Made by a program: the position numbers and the translations under genes
Notes under the pieces: generated by a model
Told to the model about the DNA's origin: nothing
The model's database searches: none
The model's input: only the letters and a program-made list of their open reading frames with translations
Assembly (NCBI GenBank): GCA_905221605.1
Contig: CAJNDS010001846.1
Location: 151,501-215,500, forward strand
Length of the DNA: 64,000 nt
Direction: 5' to 3'
Source: Symbiodinium natans
Lineage: Eukaryota > Sar > Dinophyceae > Suessiales > Symbiodiniaceae
Shown here: positions 42,958 through 54,232 of the stretch, piece by piece
Layout of the letters: each line of letters starts with the position of its first letter
How positions within the stretch are numbered: the first letter of the stretch is position 1

Positions 42958-43061
42958 CTGGCAAGATCGGGAGTGGGGGCGGAGGGCTTCTGAGTTCAGG
43001 GCTTAGGGTTTCGGGTTTAGGGAATACCTGCTTCCTACGAAAAACACATGACATATTGAAA

Positions 43062-43160
43062 TAGTTCAGGGTTCAGGGTTCAGGGTTCAGGGTTCAGGGT
43101 TCAGGGTTCAGGGTTCAGGGTTCAGGGTTCAGGGTTCAGGGTTCAGGGTTCAGGGTTTAG
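43062..43160 (+). repeat. TTCAGGG heptamer array
   Basis: About 13 identical variant heptamers; no TTTAGGG inside. Confidence 0.94.
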
Positions 43161-43751
43161 CGTTCAGGGTTTAGGGTTCAGGGTTTGGGATTAGGGAATT
43201 CGAAGAGAGATCCGAGTATGAACTAAAGCATGACTGTTTCATTCAGCAAACCGGGCTCCCGAGAGAACTGGGGCTCAGGGTGGGTCTAGTTTGAGGGCTC
43301 GGCGTCGTAGGGCTTAAGGCTTATAGAGCTTAGGGCTTCGGGCTTGGGGCTTAGGGCTTGGGGCTTGGGGCTTAGGGCTGAGGGCGTAGGGCGTAGGGCC
43401 TAGGGTTGACACCCATGCCCTCGGATGTGATCGTAGTGTGCGGGTTGAGGCTGATTGAACTGTTTGGGCCTTTGGGTTGAAGCCCGACGGCTTGTATAAT
43501 ATGCATGCCAAGCGAAGTACAAAATTACGATCTCAAGACCAGCACGACTGTTGCCGCGCTAAAGGGGGCTGCCGGCCATTCCGTCAACTAGGACTGTAAC
43601 ATACTCCACATACAGTTCACGGCATGAAACGAATGAAGAGGGTGAAGATGGTCTACCGGCCAGAAGCACTGGGCTTGTGCAACCATGATTGAAGCCATCA
43701 AGAGTCAAAACATTGAACTTGCGAAGGTCCTGCTGTCGTGTACATGACCCC

Positions 43752-43818
43752 CCTAAACCCTAAACCCTAAACCCTAAACCCTAAACCCTAAACCCTAAAC
43801 CCTAAACCCTAAACCCTA
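43752..43818 (-). repeat. CCCTAAA array
   Basis: Nine heptamers. Confidence 0.94.
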
Positions 43819-44034
43819 TGCCAATCTAGACCCGTGCACGGCTGCGAGCACCTTCTATGGCTCCGAATGACTTGAAGGTCGCTAACTTCAACTCGAGAAC
43901 CCCTAGGTTGCCCCAAGCCCTCAGGCCACATCCCCAAACCCCTAACCCTTAACCCCAAACCCCCTGAACCCTACACCCTAAACCCTAAACCCTAAACCCT
44001 AAAACCTAAACCCTAAACCCTAAACCCTGGGCTC

Positions 44035-44067
44035 CTGGTTGAAGGAAATCTTGGCCCCAGTGGATGC
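44035..44067 (-). CDS. KH-A exon 2: ASTGAKISFNQ
   Basis: 11 codons, acceptor TGCCAG|GCA, GA donor CAG|GAGCCC, phase 0. The TGAKI turn-strand is the most conserved piece of type I KH domains. Confidence 0.78.
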
Positions 44068-44208
44068 CTGGCACTCAGCTGCTTGAGGCTTGAGAGTTGA
44101 GAGTTTAGAAGGCAGCCTGAAGCCCCAAACCCCAACCCAAGTCTTCTGCGAAACCCTTTTGAAACAAAGCACATAAGACTGCACAAAGCCAGCCTGAGTC
44201 CCGCCACC

Positions 44209-44239
<31 letters not shown>

Positions 44240-44530
44240 AAAAAAACTGGGAATTGACATTAAATCTAGCACACCTGAAGCCCCCAAAGCCTAAAGGCCC
44301 CCACCCCGTCCCCTCCACGCCCGTCCGCCCTCCAAACCTGCCCCGACAGAATACTTCAGAAACACAAACACTTACAACGCCATGACAACCAACCCGAGGG
44401 AAAACTAGCATACTAACTACTAGCAAGAGATTCTTGCTTTCGGGGGAGGGGAGGTCGAAATAACCCGAAAAGCAAACCCGAACGCCCCTAAATCTCCGAA
44501 ACCCCTAAACAAGCACCCCTTGGTCGGCAT

Positions 44531-44675
44531 ACTTGGAGGTTCACGGTACTTCCTAACCAGTTATATCTGTACTTATAACTGTACTTATAACCGTATCAGG
44601 TCACTTTAGGGGCTTATAAGTGGGTTATAAGTACAGCTATAATTGGTTATTAAGAACCATGAAGCTCCAAGTAGG
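44531..44675. mobile_element. MITE family 1 copy e
   Basis: CTTGGAGGTTCACGGTACTT to ACCATGAAGCTCCAAG, bordered by TA on both sides. Confidence 0.75.
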
Positions 44676-45477
44676 CCACGGCAGATGCATCTGGCATAGG
44701 ATCACCATGACAAGAGATGCTATCCTTTGGCATCTCCCCACTCCCCCTTCCCCCACCCCCTACCCCCAACCAACCAAAAAAACAACCCCATAGGAAACAA
44801 CAGCTCAAAACCAACCCTGCGACATTTATAACCTTGGAAACACCATCTAAGAACATTATGAACCCCCAGACCCCCATCCGTGCTCGCAGTCCACAGGGAT
44901 TCCGGGCATAACCCCTAAACCCCTCAACCCTAAACCCTAAACCCTTACCCCGTAAACCTAAACGCCAAACGCCTACCCCCTAAACCCCTAAGCCCTTAAG
45001 ACCCTAAAACCCCCAAACCCCTAAAACCCCTAAAACCCTAAACCCCTAAACCCAAACATCCAGCCCCAAAACCCTAAACCCCTCAACCCCTGAAACCCCC
45101 CCTAAATCCCCTAAACCTCGAAACCCCTCTACCCCAAAACCGTAAAACCCTAAACCCCGAAACCCTCTACCCCTAAAAACCCTAAACCCCCTAAACTCAT
45201 GAACCCCCAAAAGCCTAAAAAAAAAAACACCAGAACCCGAAGCCCTAAACCCGATACCCCCAAACCCTAAACCCCTAAAACCCTTAAACCCTCAACCGTA
45301 ACACCAATAACCTCTTAACGCTAAACTCATAAACTCCTCAACCCGCAAACCCCTGAAAACCCCTCGGAAACCTCCGGAAACCTGCCAAAACCCCACTGAA
45401 AACCCCTGAAAAACCCTGAAATGTTCTGAAAACGCCTGAGAACCCCCTGAAAACCCCTGAAGCCCCTGAAAACCCTA

Positions 45478-45594
45478 AACGCTAAACCCTAAACCCTAAA
45501 CCCTAAACCCTAAACCCTAAACCCTAAACCCTAAACCCTAAACCCTAAACCCTAAACCCTAAACCCTAAACCCTAAACCCTAAACCCTAAACCC
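45478..45594 (-). repeat. CCCTAAA array
   Basis: About 16 perfect heptamers, ending 16 bases from the KH-A exon 1 donor. Confidence 0.95.
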
Positions 45595-45609
45595 ATACAA
45601 AGCGTGCGC

Positions 45610-45672
45610 CTCAAGGTCTCGAACGGCCGCGCCGCCTTTGCCCAGCAGCCAACCGACCCACTGCTGCTCCAC
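45610..45672 (-). CDS. KH-A exon 1 (GXXG loop)
   Basis: 21 codons, acceptor CCCCAG|GTG, donor GAG|GCGCAC. EQQWVGWLLGKGGAAVRDLE with the perfect GKGG loop. Confidence 0.8.
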
Positions 45673-45676
45673 CTGG

Positions 45677-45950
45677 GGTTCTTAGGGTTTAGGGTTTAGG
45701 GTTTAGGGTTTAGGGCTTAGGGTTTGGGGTTTGGGGTTTGGGGTTTGGGGTTTGGGGTTTGGGTTTGGGGTTTAGGGTTTTTAGGGTTTAGGGTTTAGGG
45801 TTTTTAGGGTTTGGGGTTTTTAGGGTTTGGGGTTTAGGGTTTGGGGTTTAGGGTTTAGGCTTTAGGGTTTAGGGTTTAGGGATTAGGGTTTGCGGTTTAG
45901 GGTTTGGGGTTTAGGGTTTGGGGTCTGGGGTTTGGGGTTTAGGGTTTGCT
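45677..45950 (+). repeat. TTTAGGG/TTTGGGG block
   Basis: Alternating heptamer variants starting three bases from the KH-A exon 1 acceptor. Confidence 0.92.
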
Positions 45951-45959
45951 GCTCAACCT

Positions 45960-46620
45960 GGGCTTAAGGGCATTAGGGGCTTTGTGGGATTAAGGGTCTT
46001 CAGGCTTAACCGGGGCTTTAGGGGCTTTATGGGTTTTTAGGGTTTCAATGTTCAACCTAGTTTTAGCGCTTCAGGGGCTTTATGGGATTAAGGGTCTTTA
46101 AGGTTTAGCCTGGGGCTTTATGGGTTGTAGGGTTTGGGGTTTAGGGTTTCGGGGTCAAGGTTTGGGGGTTTAGGTTTTAGGGCTTTAGATTTAGGGCTTC
46201 AGGGGTTTTAGGGGCTTGGTGTCTTCTAGCTTTAGGGGTTTTTGGGGGTTGGGGTTTGGGGTTTGGGGTTTTAGGGGCTTATGGGTTTGGGCGGGTAGAG
46301 GTTTATGGGGTACTAGGTGGGTTTAGGGGTTTAGGGCTTTAGGGCTTTAGGGCTGTAGGCGGTTTCGGGGTTTAGGATTTGGGGATTTGAGGGTTTTGGG
46401 TTTGGGGTCAGGGGTTCAGGAGTTCTGGGTTTTGGGGTTTACATGTTTGAGGTTGTAGGGCTTCAAGTTTGAGGGTTTTGGGTTTCGGGTCTTAGGGTTT
46501 GGTGTTTGGAGCTCTGGGGTTTCTGGGGTTCAGGGTTTTGTAAACTAGTTATGCTGTAGAGTTTGGGCGTTTAGGAGTTTAGGGTTCAAGGGTTAAGTTC
46601 ACGGTCCAAGATGTATAGGG
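45960..46620 (+). repeat. Degenerate G-rich telomere-like stretch
   Basis: Loose repeats of ggggctttaggg, tgggattaagggtct and similar. No exon recognised. Confidence 0.6.
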
Positions 46621-46796
46621 CTCAGGTCGAGGGATTCATGATGTTGCTCCATCTCCTGCCCTTATCCCTACACACAACAGTCGCGCAGGTGCGCTCCCTT
46701 CGACATCTTTGGCTGCCGTGATGGGCGTGGGCTCTGGCGTCATGGGCTTTGTCGTTGGATTCATGAACCTGCCCGTGGGTTGAGTCACCGGCTCGC

Positions 46797-46837
46797 TCCG
46801 TGAAGCCTTTGAGCCTGTACTCGATCTTCAGCATGGC
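46797..46837 (-). CDS. KH exon 4 preceding KH-A: HAEDRVQAQRLHG
   Basis: 13 codons plus two bases, acceptor ATCCAAG|GCC, donor GGA|GCGAGC; 14 residues from the conserved Gly. Splices in phase 0 to KH-A exon 1. The shadow frame LKIEYRLKGFTERAGD is also open. Confidence 0.6.
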
Positions 46838-46844
46838 CTTGGAT

Positions 46845-46970
46845 ACACCCTACACCCTACACCCTACACCCTACACCCTACACCCTACACCCTACACCCT
46901 ACACCCTACACCCTACACCCTACACCCTACACCCTACACCCTACACCCTACACCCTACCCTACACCCTAA
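46845..46970 (-). repeat. CCCTACA heptamer array
   Basis: About 17 identical variant heptamers, next to the acceptor of 46797-46837. Confidence 0.95.
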
Positions 46971-47089
46971 ACCCAAAACCCAAAACCTACCCGAGATACT
47001 CGTTGCATTTGGGGACTTGGGGTAGCCCAAGCCGAGGAGAGTCGGATAAGGTCATGGACCAAACTCGTCCATATCCCAAACACATACTA

Positions 47090-47165
47090 TAGGGGCCGGA
47101 ATACTTGCTAACAATATTCCCATACGGTCCCTATATGATTATACTAGAAGAACCCCCCCTCCAAA
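47090..47165. mobile_element. MITE family 3 copy d, partial, inverted
   Basis: tataggggccggaatacttgctaacaatattccc, then ggtccctatatgattata: the right half of the family in reverse. Confidence 0.55.
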
Positions 47166-47397
47166 AAAGTGACCTTCAACCATCCCCAAAATGGTTCTAA
47201 GCCTGTGTGTAGGACACGTTGATACCGCAAGTCCTTCAACCCCTAACCCCACCCATAACCCTCAATAACCCTAAACCCTAAACCCGAAACCCTAAACCAT
47301 AAACTCTAAACCCCGAAACCCTGAAGCCGCGACGAAGACCCTCCAACCGTGTAGGGCCCTAAACTAAACCCGGAGATATCAGACCCTAGGCTTGAGA

Positions 47398-47528
47398 GTT
47401 TAGGGTTTAGGGTTTAGGTTTAGGGTTTAGGGTTTAGGGTTTAGGGTTTAGGGTTTAGGGTTTAGGGTTTAGGGTTTAGGGTTTAGGGTTTAGGGTTTAG
47501 GGTTTAGGGTTTAGGGTTTAGGGTTTAG
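47398..47528 (+). repeat. TTTAGGG array
   Basis: About 18 heptamers. Confidence 0.95.
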
Positions 47529-47611
47529 AACACAACTCTAGGGTCTCTGGCCGTGACTCCCGCGCTGCAGCTGCTCCCTGCATTGAAGGGGGCCATGAAG
47601 TTTTAACAGAC

Positions 47612-47696
47612 CCTAAACCCTAAACCCTGAACCCTAAACCCTAAACCCTAAACCCTAAACCCTGAACCCTAAACCCTAAACCCTAAACCCTAAACC
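47612..47696 (-). repeat. CCCTAAA array
   Basis: About 12 heptamers with two CCCTGAA. Confidence 0.93.
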
Positions 47697-48239
47697 TTGT
47701 TAGGGGGTTTTAGGGTTCAGGGCTTTAGGAGTTCGGGTTTTCGGGTTCAGGGTGGGCGTGGGGCCTAGGGCCTTGGGCTTTTCTGGCTTTAGGGTTTCAG
47801 GGCTTTCAGGGTTTTCGGGCTTTCAGGGTTCAGGATTCTGGGTTTTGATGGTTGAGGGTGTAGGGCTTTCCTGGTTTCAGGGTTTTAAGGGTCTTCAGGT
47901 GTCTTACAGGCCTAGGGTTTGCATGGGCGAATAGGGCCGGGACATGGAGGTTTAGGTTTGTTTAGGCTTTAGAATGTGGAGCTTTACGATATTGCAGGGC
48001 ACCTTATTGGGGCTCTTTAAGGATCCTATTTTGGGCGGGGGTCTATATTAGGGGTCCCCTGTTTTCGTAAAACCTTAAACCCTAAACTCCCTAAACCCTA
48101 GACCCTAAACCCTAAACCTTAAATCCTAACCCTCCCCACCCCCCACCCCCCAACAAGGAACAAAAAAAAAAACAAAACAACAACAATGCCTCGGCTGGCG
48201 GCGGCTCCCGCCAGCGGCACGGCCTCGAGGGTGGCAGAG

Positions 48240-48465
48240 TTCCCATTTGGGATTTTAGGGGTTTTGGGGGCTTTAGGGGTTTTAGGGGGTTTAGGGGGTT
48301 TTAGGGGGCTTTAGGGGGTTTAGGGGTTTTAGGGGGTTTTGGGGGGTTTTAGGAGGTTTTAGGGTTTTAGGGGGTTTTAGGGGGTTTTAGGGGTTTTAGG
48401 GGTTTTAGGGGTTTTAGGGGTCTTAAGGTTTTAGGGTTCAGGGCTTAGGGGGTTTTAGGGGTAGG
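48240..48465 (+). repeat. TTTTAGGGG nonamer block
   Basis: About 20 units of 8-10 bases, imperfect. Confidence 0.87.
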
Positions 48466-48846
48466 AGTTTGGGTTGAGATTGGGGCGAATGTCTAAGGGC
48501 ATAAGGTTCATGAGCTGTGCCCGCAAACCACCCCGACACAAGTCAACCCCAAACCCTGAACCCTGAATTTAGACCCCAACTAGTAGGATTCCCGTATAAT
48601 AAGGACCCCAATAAGGCACCCCCTATTTTTGGAAACCCCCATCTACTCTAACCTTAAACCCTAAACCCTAAACCCTAAAACCTAAACCCTAAACCCTTCA
48701 TTTTAAGGACACCAAGAAGGTATCCCCCACTTTTGGAAACCCCCCATATACCCCTTTTATAAGCCCTCTAAACACCCAAGGGCCCCTGCGGACCATGTTA
48801 AGGGCCCATGAAAGCACCCGTAGAGTTGAGGGGCTCTAGGTGCCCT

Positions 48847-48886
48847 AGGGTTTAGGGTTGAGGGTTGAGGGTTTAGGGTTTAGGGT

Positions 48887-48981
<95 letters not shown>

Positions 48982-49000
48982 GAGTTTAGGGTTGAGGGTT
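48847..49000 (+). repeat. TTGAGGG heptamer array
   Basis: About 18 variant heptamers with TTTAGGG only at the edges. The LNPQPST ORF is an artefact. Confidence 0.94.
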
Positions 49001-49134
49001 TGGGGCTGGCAAAGGGGAACTTAGGGAGCTCTGTACGTCTAGCAGCACTTAGCCATTCCACGCAAGAATCAGGGGTGGCCAGAGTGGGCTTGTCCTGAGA
49101 TAGCGCAACACCGGCGCAACTGGGCAGTGAAAGT

Positions 49135-49241
49135 AATATAGAAGCCTTGTGATATAGACTAGGGTGTTTGGAGGGGGTTATTGCCGTAGATTTATCAAGG
49201 GACCCCTAAGGGAGTATCATTAGAAATTACTCCGACCCCTA
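49135..49241. mobile_element. MITE family 3 copy e
   Basis: atatagaagccttgtgatata at the left (diverged); aaattactccgacccctag at the right. Confidence 0.55.
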
Positions 49242-49289
49242 GAGCATACTCTCACTTCTTCATGTCGAAGTCTTGTCGCGCGGCGGGCT

Positions 49290-49327
49290 CATGTCCTCCA
49301 CAATGGCTCGAACCTTCCGCTGGGCGC
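49290..49327 (-). CDS. KH exon 4: AQRKVRAIVEDM
   Basis: Acceptor GCCGAG|GCG; two bases complete Gly/Ser, then a typical KH helix. Possible donors GAG|GACATG or A|GCCCGC. Would follow 49489-49568. Confidence 0.55.
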
Positions 49328-49378
49328 CTCGGCGTTGTGGGGCGCGGCCTCAAGGGCTGAATCGGACCCCAAGGCTCA

Positions 49379-49475
49379 GTAAACCCTAAACCCTAAACCC
49401 TAAACCCTAAACCCTAAACCCTAAACCCTAAACCCTAAACCCTAAACCCTAAACCCTAAACCCTAAACCCTAAAC
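49379..49475 (-). repeat. CCCTAAA array
   Basis: About 14 perfect heptamers. Confidence 0.95.
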
Positions 49476-49488
49476 CCAGCTTGCTGTT

Positions 49489-49568
49489 GCTGTGCAGGTC
49501 CTCGTCACGCAAGCGGCGCGAAGCCCCCTGATAGAAGCAAGGCTCGGCTGCTTCGCTTGAAGAGATGC
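49489..49568 (-). CDS. Exon: SSSEAAEPCFYQGASRRLRD
   Basis: Acceptor GCCAG|GCA, two bases carried in; continues EDLHS. Donor A|GCAACA or A|GCAAGC would feed a split Ser into 49290-49327, as in KH-A. Confidence 0.48.
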
Positions 49569-50067
49569 CTGGCTTCCGTCAGGCTCCCCGCCTTCCGCGC
49601 GGCCGGAACTACGACTTGGGGTTTGGGGCCCTAGACTTCGATTTTAGGAAGTATAGGGTTTCGAGTTCAAAGAGTGAAGGCTCGCTAAGGTCTGTGTATC
49701 TGGCACATTAGAACCCAGAAAAAACCCGAAAAGCATCGCGAACGCTACGTTCATTCCCCCCCTAAACTCCTACATCCCAAGCCCAAAGCCGAAAGCCCTT
49801 ACTAAACCCTGTAACCCTCAGCAACACCTAAACCACAAACCCTAAAACATGTCCATTGAGATGCCCCCACTAGGGCACCCGAACCCTAAACTCCGGAATG
49901 CTCAACATCCCAAGCCCTAAATATCCTGGACCGTTGGGATTCTTGAGATCCCTAAACCCCAAACCCTACTACACCCACGAAGATCCCTAAACCGAAAACC
50001 CTACATGCACTCAGGTCCCTAAACGCTACCCCCCCCCCCCCCACACTCCCTCAGGGAAAGGGGCAAT

Positions 50068-50161
50068 ATAGGCTGAATAACTAGAATAGGGTTTTGTGGT
50101 TATTGTGGTAGAAGTATACAGGGACCATCAGGAAATACCGTTAGTAATTATTCCGACCCCC
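50068..50161. mobile_element. MITE family 3 copy f
   Basis: atataggctgaataactaga to agtaattattccgaccccc, ending exactly where MITE family 1 copy f begins. Confidence 0.65.
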
Positions 50162-50334
50162 ATAACTGTACTCATAACTGTACTTATAACCATACTAGGG
50201 CACTTAAGGGGCTTAGAAGTGGGTTATAAGTACAGTTATAAGTGGCTAATAAGTATCCCTAAACCCTAAACCCGAAACCCTCAACCCTAAACCCTAAACC
50301 CTAAACCCTAGAAAAACCATGAACCTCCAAGTAC
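50161..50334. mobile_element. MITE family 1 copy f, split by heptamers
   Basis: Left terminal repeat missing. The right arm is interrupted after aataagt by CCCTAAA repeats (50252-50312) and resumes at accatgaacctccaag. Confidence 0.72.
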
Positions 50335-50371
50335 CAGTCTGCGGCCCGCACCATGGGAGCCGAAGGCCCAC

Positions 50372-50410
50372 GAGCCGCGACTGCGGCTCCCCAAATCCGT
50401 AGAGCCAAGG
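50372..50410 (-). CDS. Microexon: PWLYGFGEPQSRL
   Basis: 13 codons, acceptor TTGCAG|CCT, donor CTC|GTGGGC, phase 0. Gly/aromatic linker. Plus strand also open. Confidence 0.38.
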
Positions 50411-50441
50411 CTGCAAGTGTTTCCCTAAGGGGCTCAGGGGC

Positions 50442-50546
50442 TTAGGGTTTAGGGTTTAGGGTTTAGGGTTTAGGGTTTAGGGTTTAGGGTTTAGGGTTTA
50501 GGGTTTAGGGTTTAGGGTTTAGGGTTTAGGGTTTAGGGTTTAGGGT
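50442..50546 (+). repeat. TTTAGGG array
   Basis: About 15 heptamers. Confidence 0.95.
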
Positions 50547-51137
50547 TAGGGCTCTTATTTTAGGTCTTTTGGGCCCACAGGCCTTCAGGTTTTGGCTATT
50601 TTGGGCCTAAGGGTTTGGGGGGAATCCGTACGGATGCCTGGAAAATTCCCAGGAATGCTTGGGGAATCGATTCCTGTGGAGCAGTCCCAGGGAGAAATCC
50701 CTAGGGACTCCTGGGGATTCCTAAGGGTTTACGGTTTAGGGTTCAGGGTTTGGGGTTTAGGGTCTAGGGTTTAGGGTTTAGGGTTTCGGATTCAAGGCTT
50801 GGGGGGTTTGGGATGGTTGATGGGGTTTGGGGGTGGTTCGGGGTTTCGGGCTGTTTTGGTTGTGGGATGTTGTTTGGGTTCTAGGGCATTAGGGCTTATG
50901 GGGTTTGAGGGGTATTCAGGGTATGTAGGGCGTTTGGAATTTTAGAGTCTAGCGTGTCTCCGGTTCAACAGACGCTGTGTTGCTGAAGGCTCAGGAACTT
51001 GGAGTTCAGGGTTTAGGGTTTAGGGTTTCAGGTTTAGAGTTTAGGGTTTAGGGTTTAGGGTTTAGGGCTAGAAGAGAACCACTTGGGGCCCATTGAGGGG
51101 CTTTGAGCTTCAGGTTCTCAGGCTTTGCGGGTTGTTC

Positions 51138-51188
51138 GGGGAGTTAGCAGCGAAGTTGTCCGGCTTTGGGGCGCCGTAGCCCGCAAAC
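51138..51188 (-). CDS. Exon: FAGYGAPKPDNFAANSP
   Basis: Acceptor CGGAAG|GTT; left boundary approximate. Gly-Tyr linker of the sort found between RNA-binding domains. Confidence 0.45.
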
Positions 51189-51389
51189 CTTCCGAGGGTT
51201 AGGGCTTAGGGCGTTGAGGGATTGGGGATTTTTTTGGGGGGGGGGGGGGGGGGGGGGGCCCAAAAGGATACTTTCGGGTATGCCAGGGTTCCCCCCACTT
51301 TGGGAAACCCTTATGTACATTAGGGTCCCCCGTCTTTTAAATGTCCATTTCGGCCTTTGAGCTCTAAACCCCTAAATCCTGAAAACATA

Positions 51390-51442
51390 AACCCTAAACC
51401 CTAAACCCTAAACCCTAAACCCTAAACCCTAAACCCTAAACC
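51390..51442 (-). repeat. CCCTAAA array
   Basis: Seven heptamers. Confidence 0.93.
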
Positions 51443-51564
51443 CCTCTCCAGTTTGCCTCTTTTGTCTCAGAGGCCACCTGCAGCACCTGCGGGGACGTCC
51501 TCGGGACCGGAATCGAGCGACTCCTGGCATGGCCGGGAGCAAGGGCTCCAGGGGCAGGGTTTAG

Positions 51565-51772
51565 GGTTTAGGATTTGGGGGTTTAGGGTTTAGGGTTAAG
51601 GGTTTAGGGTTTAGGGTTTAGGGTTTAGGGTTTAGGGGTTTGGGGTTTAGGGTTTAGGGTTTAGGGTTTAGGGTTTAGGGTTTAGGGTCTGGGGTTTAGG
51701 GTTTAGGGTTTAGGGGTTTTAGGGTTTAGGGTTTAGGGTTTAGCGTTTAGGGTTTGGGGTTTGGGGTTTAGG
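51565..51772 (+). repeat. TTTAGGG block
   Basis: About 28 heptamers with scattered variants. Confidence 0.93.
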
Positions 51773-51947
51773 GTTTGGGCTTCCTGACTTCCTAAGGCTC
51801 GAGGTAAACCATAAAATTTAGGGCTTGGAGGGTTTTGGGTCCTGAGGTAGTGGCGCCAAAATGTTCACGAACATTCACAACCCCACGCAGACCCTAAACC
51901 CTAAACCCCAAACCCCAAGCCCCAAACCCCAAGCCCCAAACCCAATC

Positions 51948-52003
51948 CTTGTCGCCCTTCTCGCTCGGCGTGGGCGTCTCCACCAGGAATGCATTTGTCT
52001 TGC
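51948..52003 (-). CDS. Exon: KTNAFLVETPTPSEKGDK
   Basis: 18 codons plus two bases, acceptor GGCCAG|GCA, GA donor AAG|GATTGG. Clear protein-like sequence, unrecognised. Confidence 0.6.
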
Positions 52004-52254
52004 CTGGCCAGGGGACACGCATTTGCGGGGTTATCATAGCGCTTGCTGTGTTACAGGGTTGTAGGTTAGAGGCTTGAGCCTCTGCATTTGGGCATGATGG
52101 TCCCTGTTGGAGTTGCCCTCCCAAAACCCTAAACCCTAAACCAAACATTAGGCGCCGTCTCCAGGTTATGTGAGGACCGGCAAGGGCATCGGCGGGGACA
52201 GATCGGGATGTGTCAGTTCTCGTCCGAAAGAGTTCAGGGTACCCAGAAGCAAGG

Positions 52255-52475
52255 GTTTAGGGGTTTAGGGTTTAGGGTTTAGGGTTTAGGGTTTAGGGTT
52301 TAGGGTTTAGGGTTTAGGGTCTGGGGTTTAGGGTTTAGGGTTTAGGGTTTAGGGTTTAGGGTTTAGGGTTTAGGGTTTAGGGTTTAGGGTTTAGCGTTTA
52401 GGGTTCAGGGTTCAGGGTTTAGGGTTTAGGGTTCAGGGTTTAGGGTTTAGGGTTTAGGGTTTAGGGCTTAGGGGT
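52255..52475 (+). repeat. TTTAGGG array
   Basis: About 31 heptamers, some TTCAGGG. Confidence 0.94.
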
Positions 52476-52498
52476 TAGCGTAATTTTTCGGAAGTGAC

Positions 52499-52560
52499 TA
52501 TTTGCGGGACCCAGGCGCCTTTCCGATCAAGCAGCGACAAGTCCAGCTCGTACTCCCTTC
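52499..52560 (-). CDS. Exon: EYELDLSLLDRKGAWVPQI
   Basis: Acceptor TCCCAG|GAA. Donor either ATA|GTCACT or, matching the phase of 51948-52003, G|GCGCCT. Rightmost convincing exon of the heptamer-rich gene region. Confidence 0.52.
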
Positions 52561-53293
52561 CTGGGAGGCTTGAACCCTAAAGCCCAAGACACACTAAACC
52601 CTGAAACGCCTAAACCCCTAAACCCCAAAGCCCAAACCCTAAACCCTAAACCCTGAACCCCAAACCCTAAACCCTTAACCGCAGGTGCGAACCCTCAAGC
52701 AAAAAACTGAAACCTGCGAAGGAAGTCACGTGCGGTCGGGAGCTAGGTTTCGGGCTTCACCCGTACTTCGCAGAGGCCAATACCCGGTAATTGGGGTTCA
52801 GGGTTGAGGGTTTAGGGTGTAGGGACCTTAAACCCCTTCATAAGGAGCCTTCTGTCACATCAGGGCCCCTGCTGCGGCCCAGAACCAGCAGAACCCTCCC
52901 CCAAACGCCTAAGGCCTCCACCCGGTACCCCGAACCCTACACCCCGCGATCTCCAACCCTAAGCCCTTGAATCCCTGAACCCCCGAAACGCTTGAATCCA
53001 TGAGCCCCTCAACCCCAAGAGCCTCAGCCCCACTTGCTGTCCCAAGCGTCGGGTCCGTATCTGAAGGCAGAGCCTCCCTACGTAGAGGTGGCAAGCACAG
53101 CAGGCCAGAAGCAGCGCGACGTAGCCGTGGAGGCCGTACCTCAAACTGCAGGTGTAGGGTTTTTAGGTTCAGGGTTTAAATCACCTGTGCTCCTAGAGTC
53201 CTGGTCTCTAGCCCAACCCCCCCTCAACAAAGCCTCTCGAACCCAAGCTGGCAAAGCTTCGTCTCCAGGCTGAACCCTCCGAGCTTCATAGCT

Positions 53294-53435
53294 GTTAGGG
53301 TTTAGGTTTAGGGTTTAGGGTTTAGGGTTTAGGGTTTAGGGTTTAGGGTTTAGGGTTTAGGGTTTAGGGTTTAGGGTTTAGGGTGTAGGGTTTAGGGCTT
53401 AGGGTTTAGGGTTTAGGGTGTAGGGTTTAGGGTTT
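53294..53435 (+). repeat. TTTAGGG array
   Basis: About 19 heptamers. Confidence 0.94.
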
Positions 53436-53612
53436 AAGGGTTTAAGGGTTTAAGGGTTTAAGGGTTTAAGGGTTTAAGGGTTTAAGGGTTTAAGGGTTTA
53501 AGGGTTTAAGGGTTTAAGGGTTTTAAGGGTTTAAGGGTTTAAGGGTTTAAGGGTTTAAGGGTTTAAGGGTTTAAGGGTTTAAGGGTTTAAGGGTTTAAGG
53601 GTTTAAGGGTTT
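53436..53612 (+). repeat. TTTAAGGG octamer array
   Basis: About 22 octamers, directly continuing the heptamer array at 53294-53435. Confidence 0.95.
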
Positions 53613-53639
53613 AGGGTGTAGCCGGGTTTCGGTTTAGGG

Positions 53640-54230
53640 ATTGAGGTTTAGGATTTGATTTCACACCCCAGAAGTTCTGCTCTGGCCCCAGTGCCTTTGT
53701 GACTTTGTACCCTTTCTGAGCCAGCATAGCCGCACCCCGCCCCCATGGTAATCCCCCCCCCCTGTGGTTCATGGTGGGTTTTGGGTTCCGCCCCCTGCCT
53801 GTGGTTCATGGTCTGTGGTTCATGGGTTTAGGGCTTAGGGTTAGGCCGTAGAGTTCAGGAGTTTCACTCTGACCCCTTTGGTCCAGTGGTTTACGGCGAG
53901 TTTAGAGTTTACGGTTCAAGGCGTGGGGTAATGGTAGGTTCATGGTTTGCCCTCTCCCCCCTGTGGTTCGTGCTCGGTTTACGGTTCAGGGTTAAAGCGG
54001 TTAAGGTTTCGGGTTTACCCTTCTCCCCCCTGTGGTCCATTGGCGGGTTTAGGTTTTAGGGCTTAGGTTCAGGTTTGGGGTTTAGGTTAAGTGTTTTTAG
54101 GGTTAACGGGCTGAGTTTGGGGGGGGCGGGGGGGGGGATACCCTTGAAGGGGATAATCTTGGGGGGGGGCGGGGATACCATTGTGGGGGGTGTGGGGGGG
54201 GATCGATTACGCGGACGCGTAAACCAGCTA
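53640..54230. repeat. Repeats of cctgtggttcatgg and G-rich words
   Basis: The motif ccccctgtggttcatgg or a variant recurs at about 53759, 53798, 53812, 53958 and 54030. No exon recognised. Confidence 0.55.
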
Positions 54231-54232
54231 AA

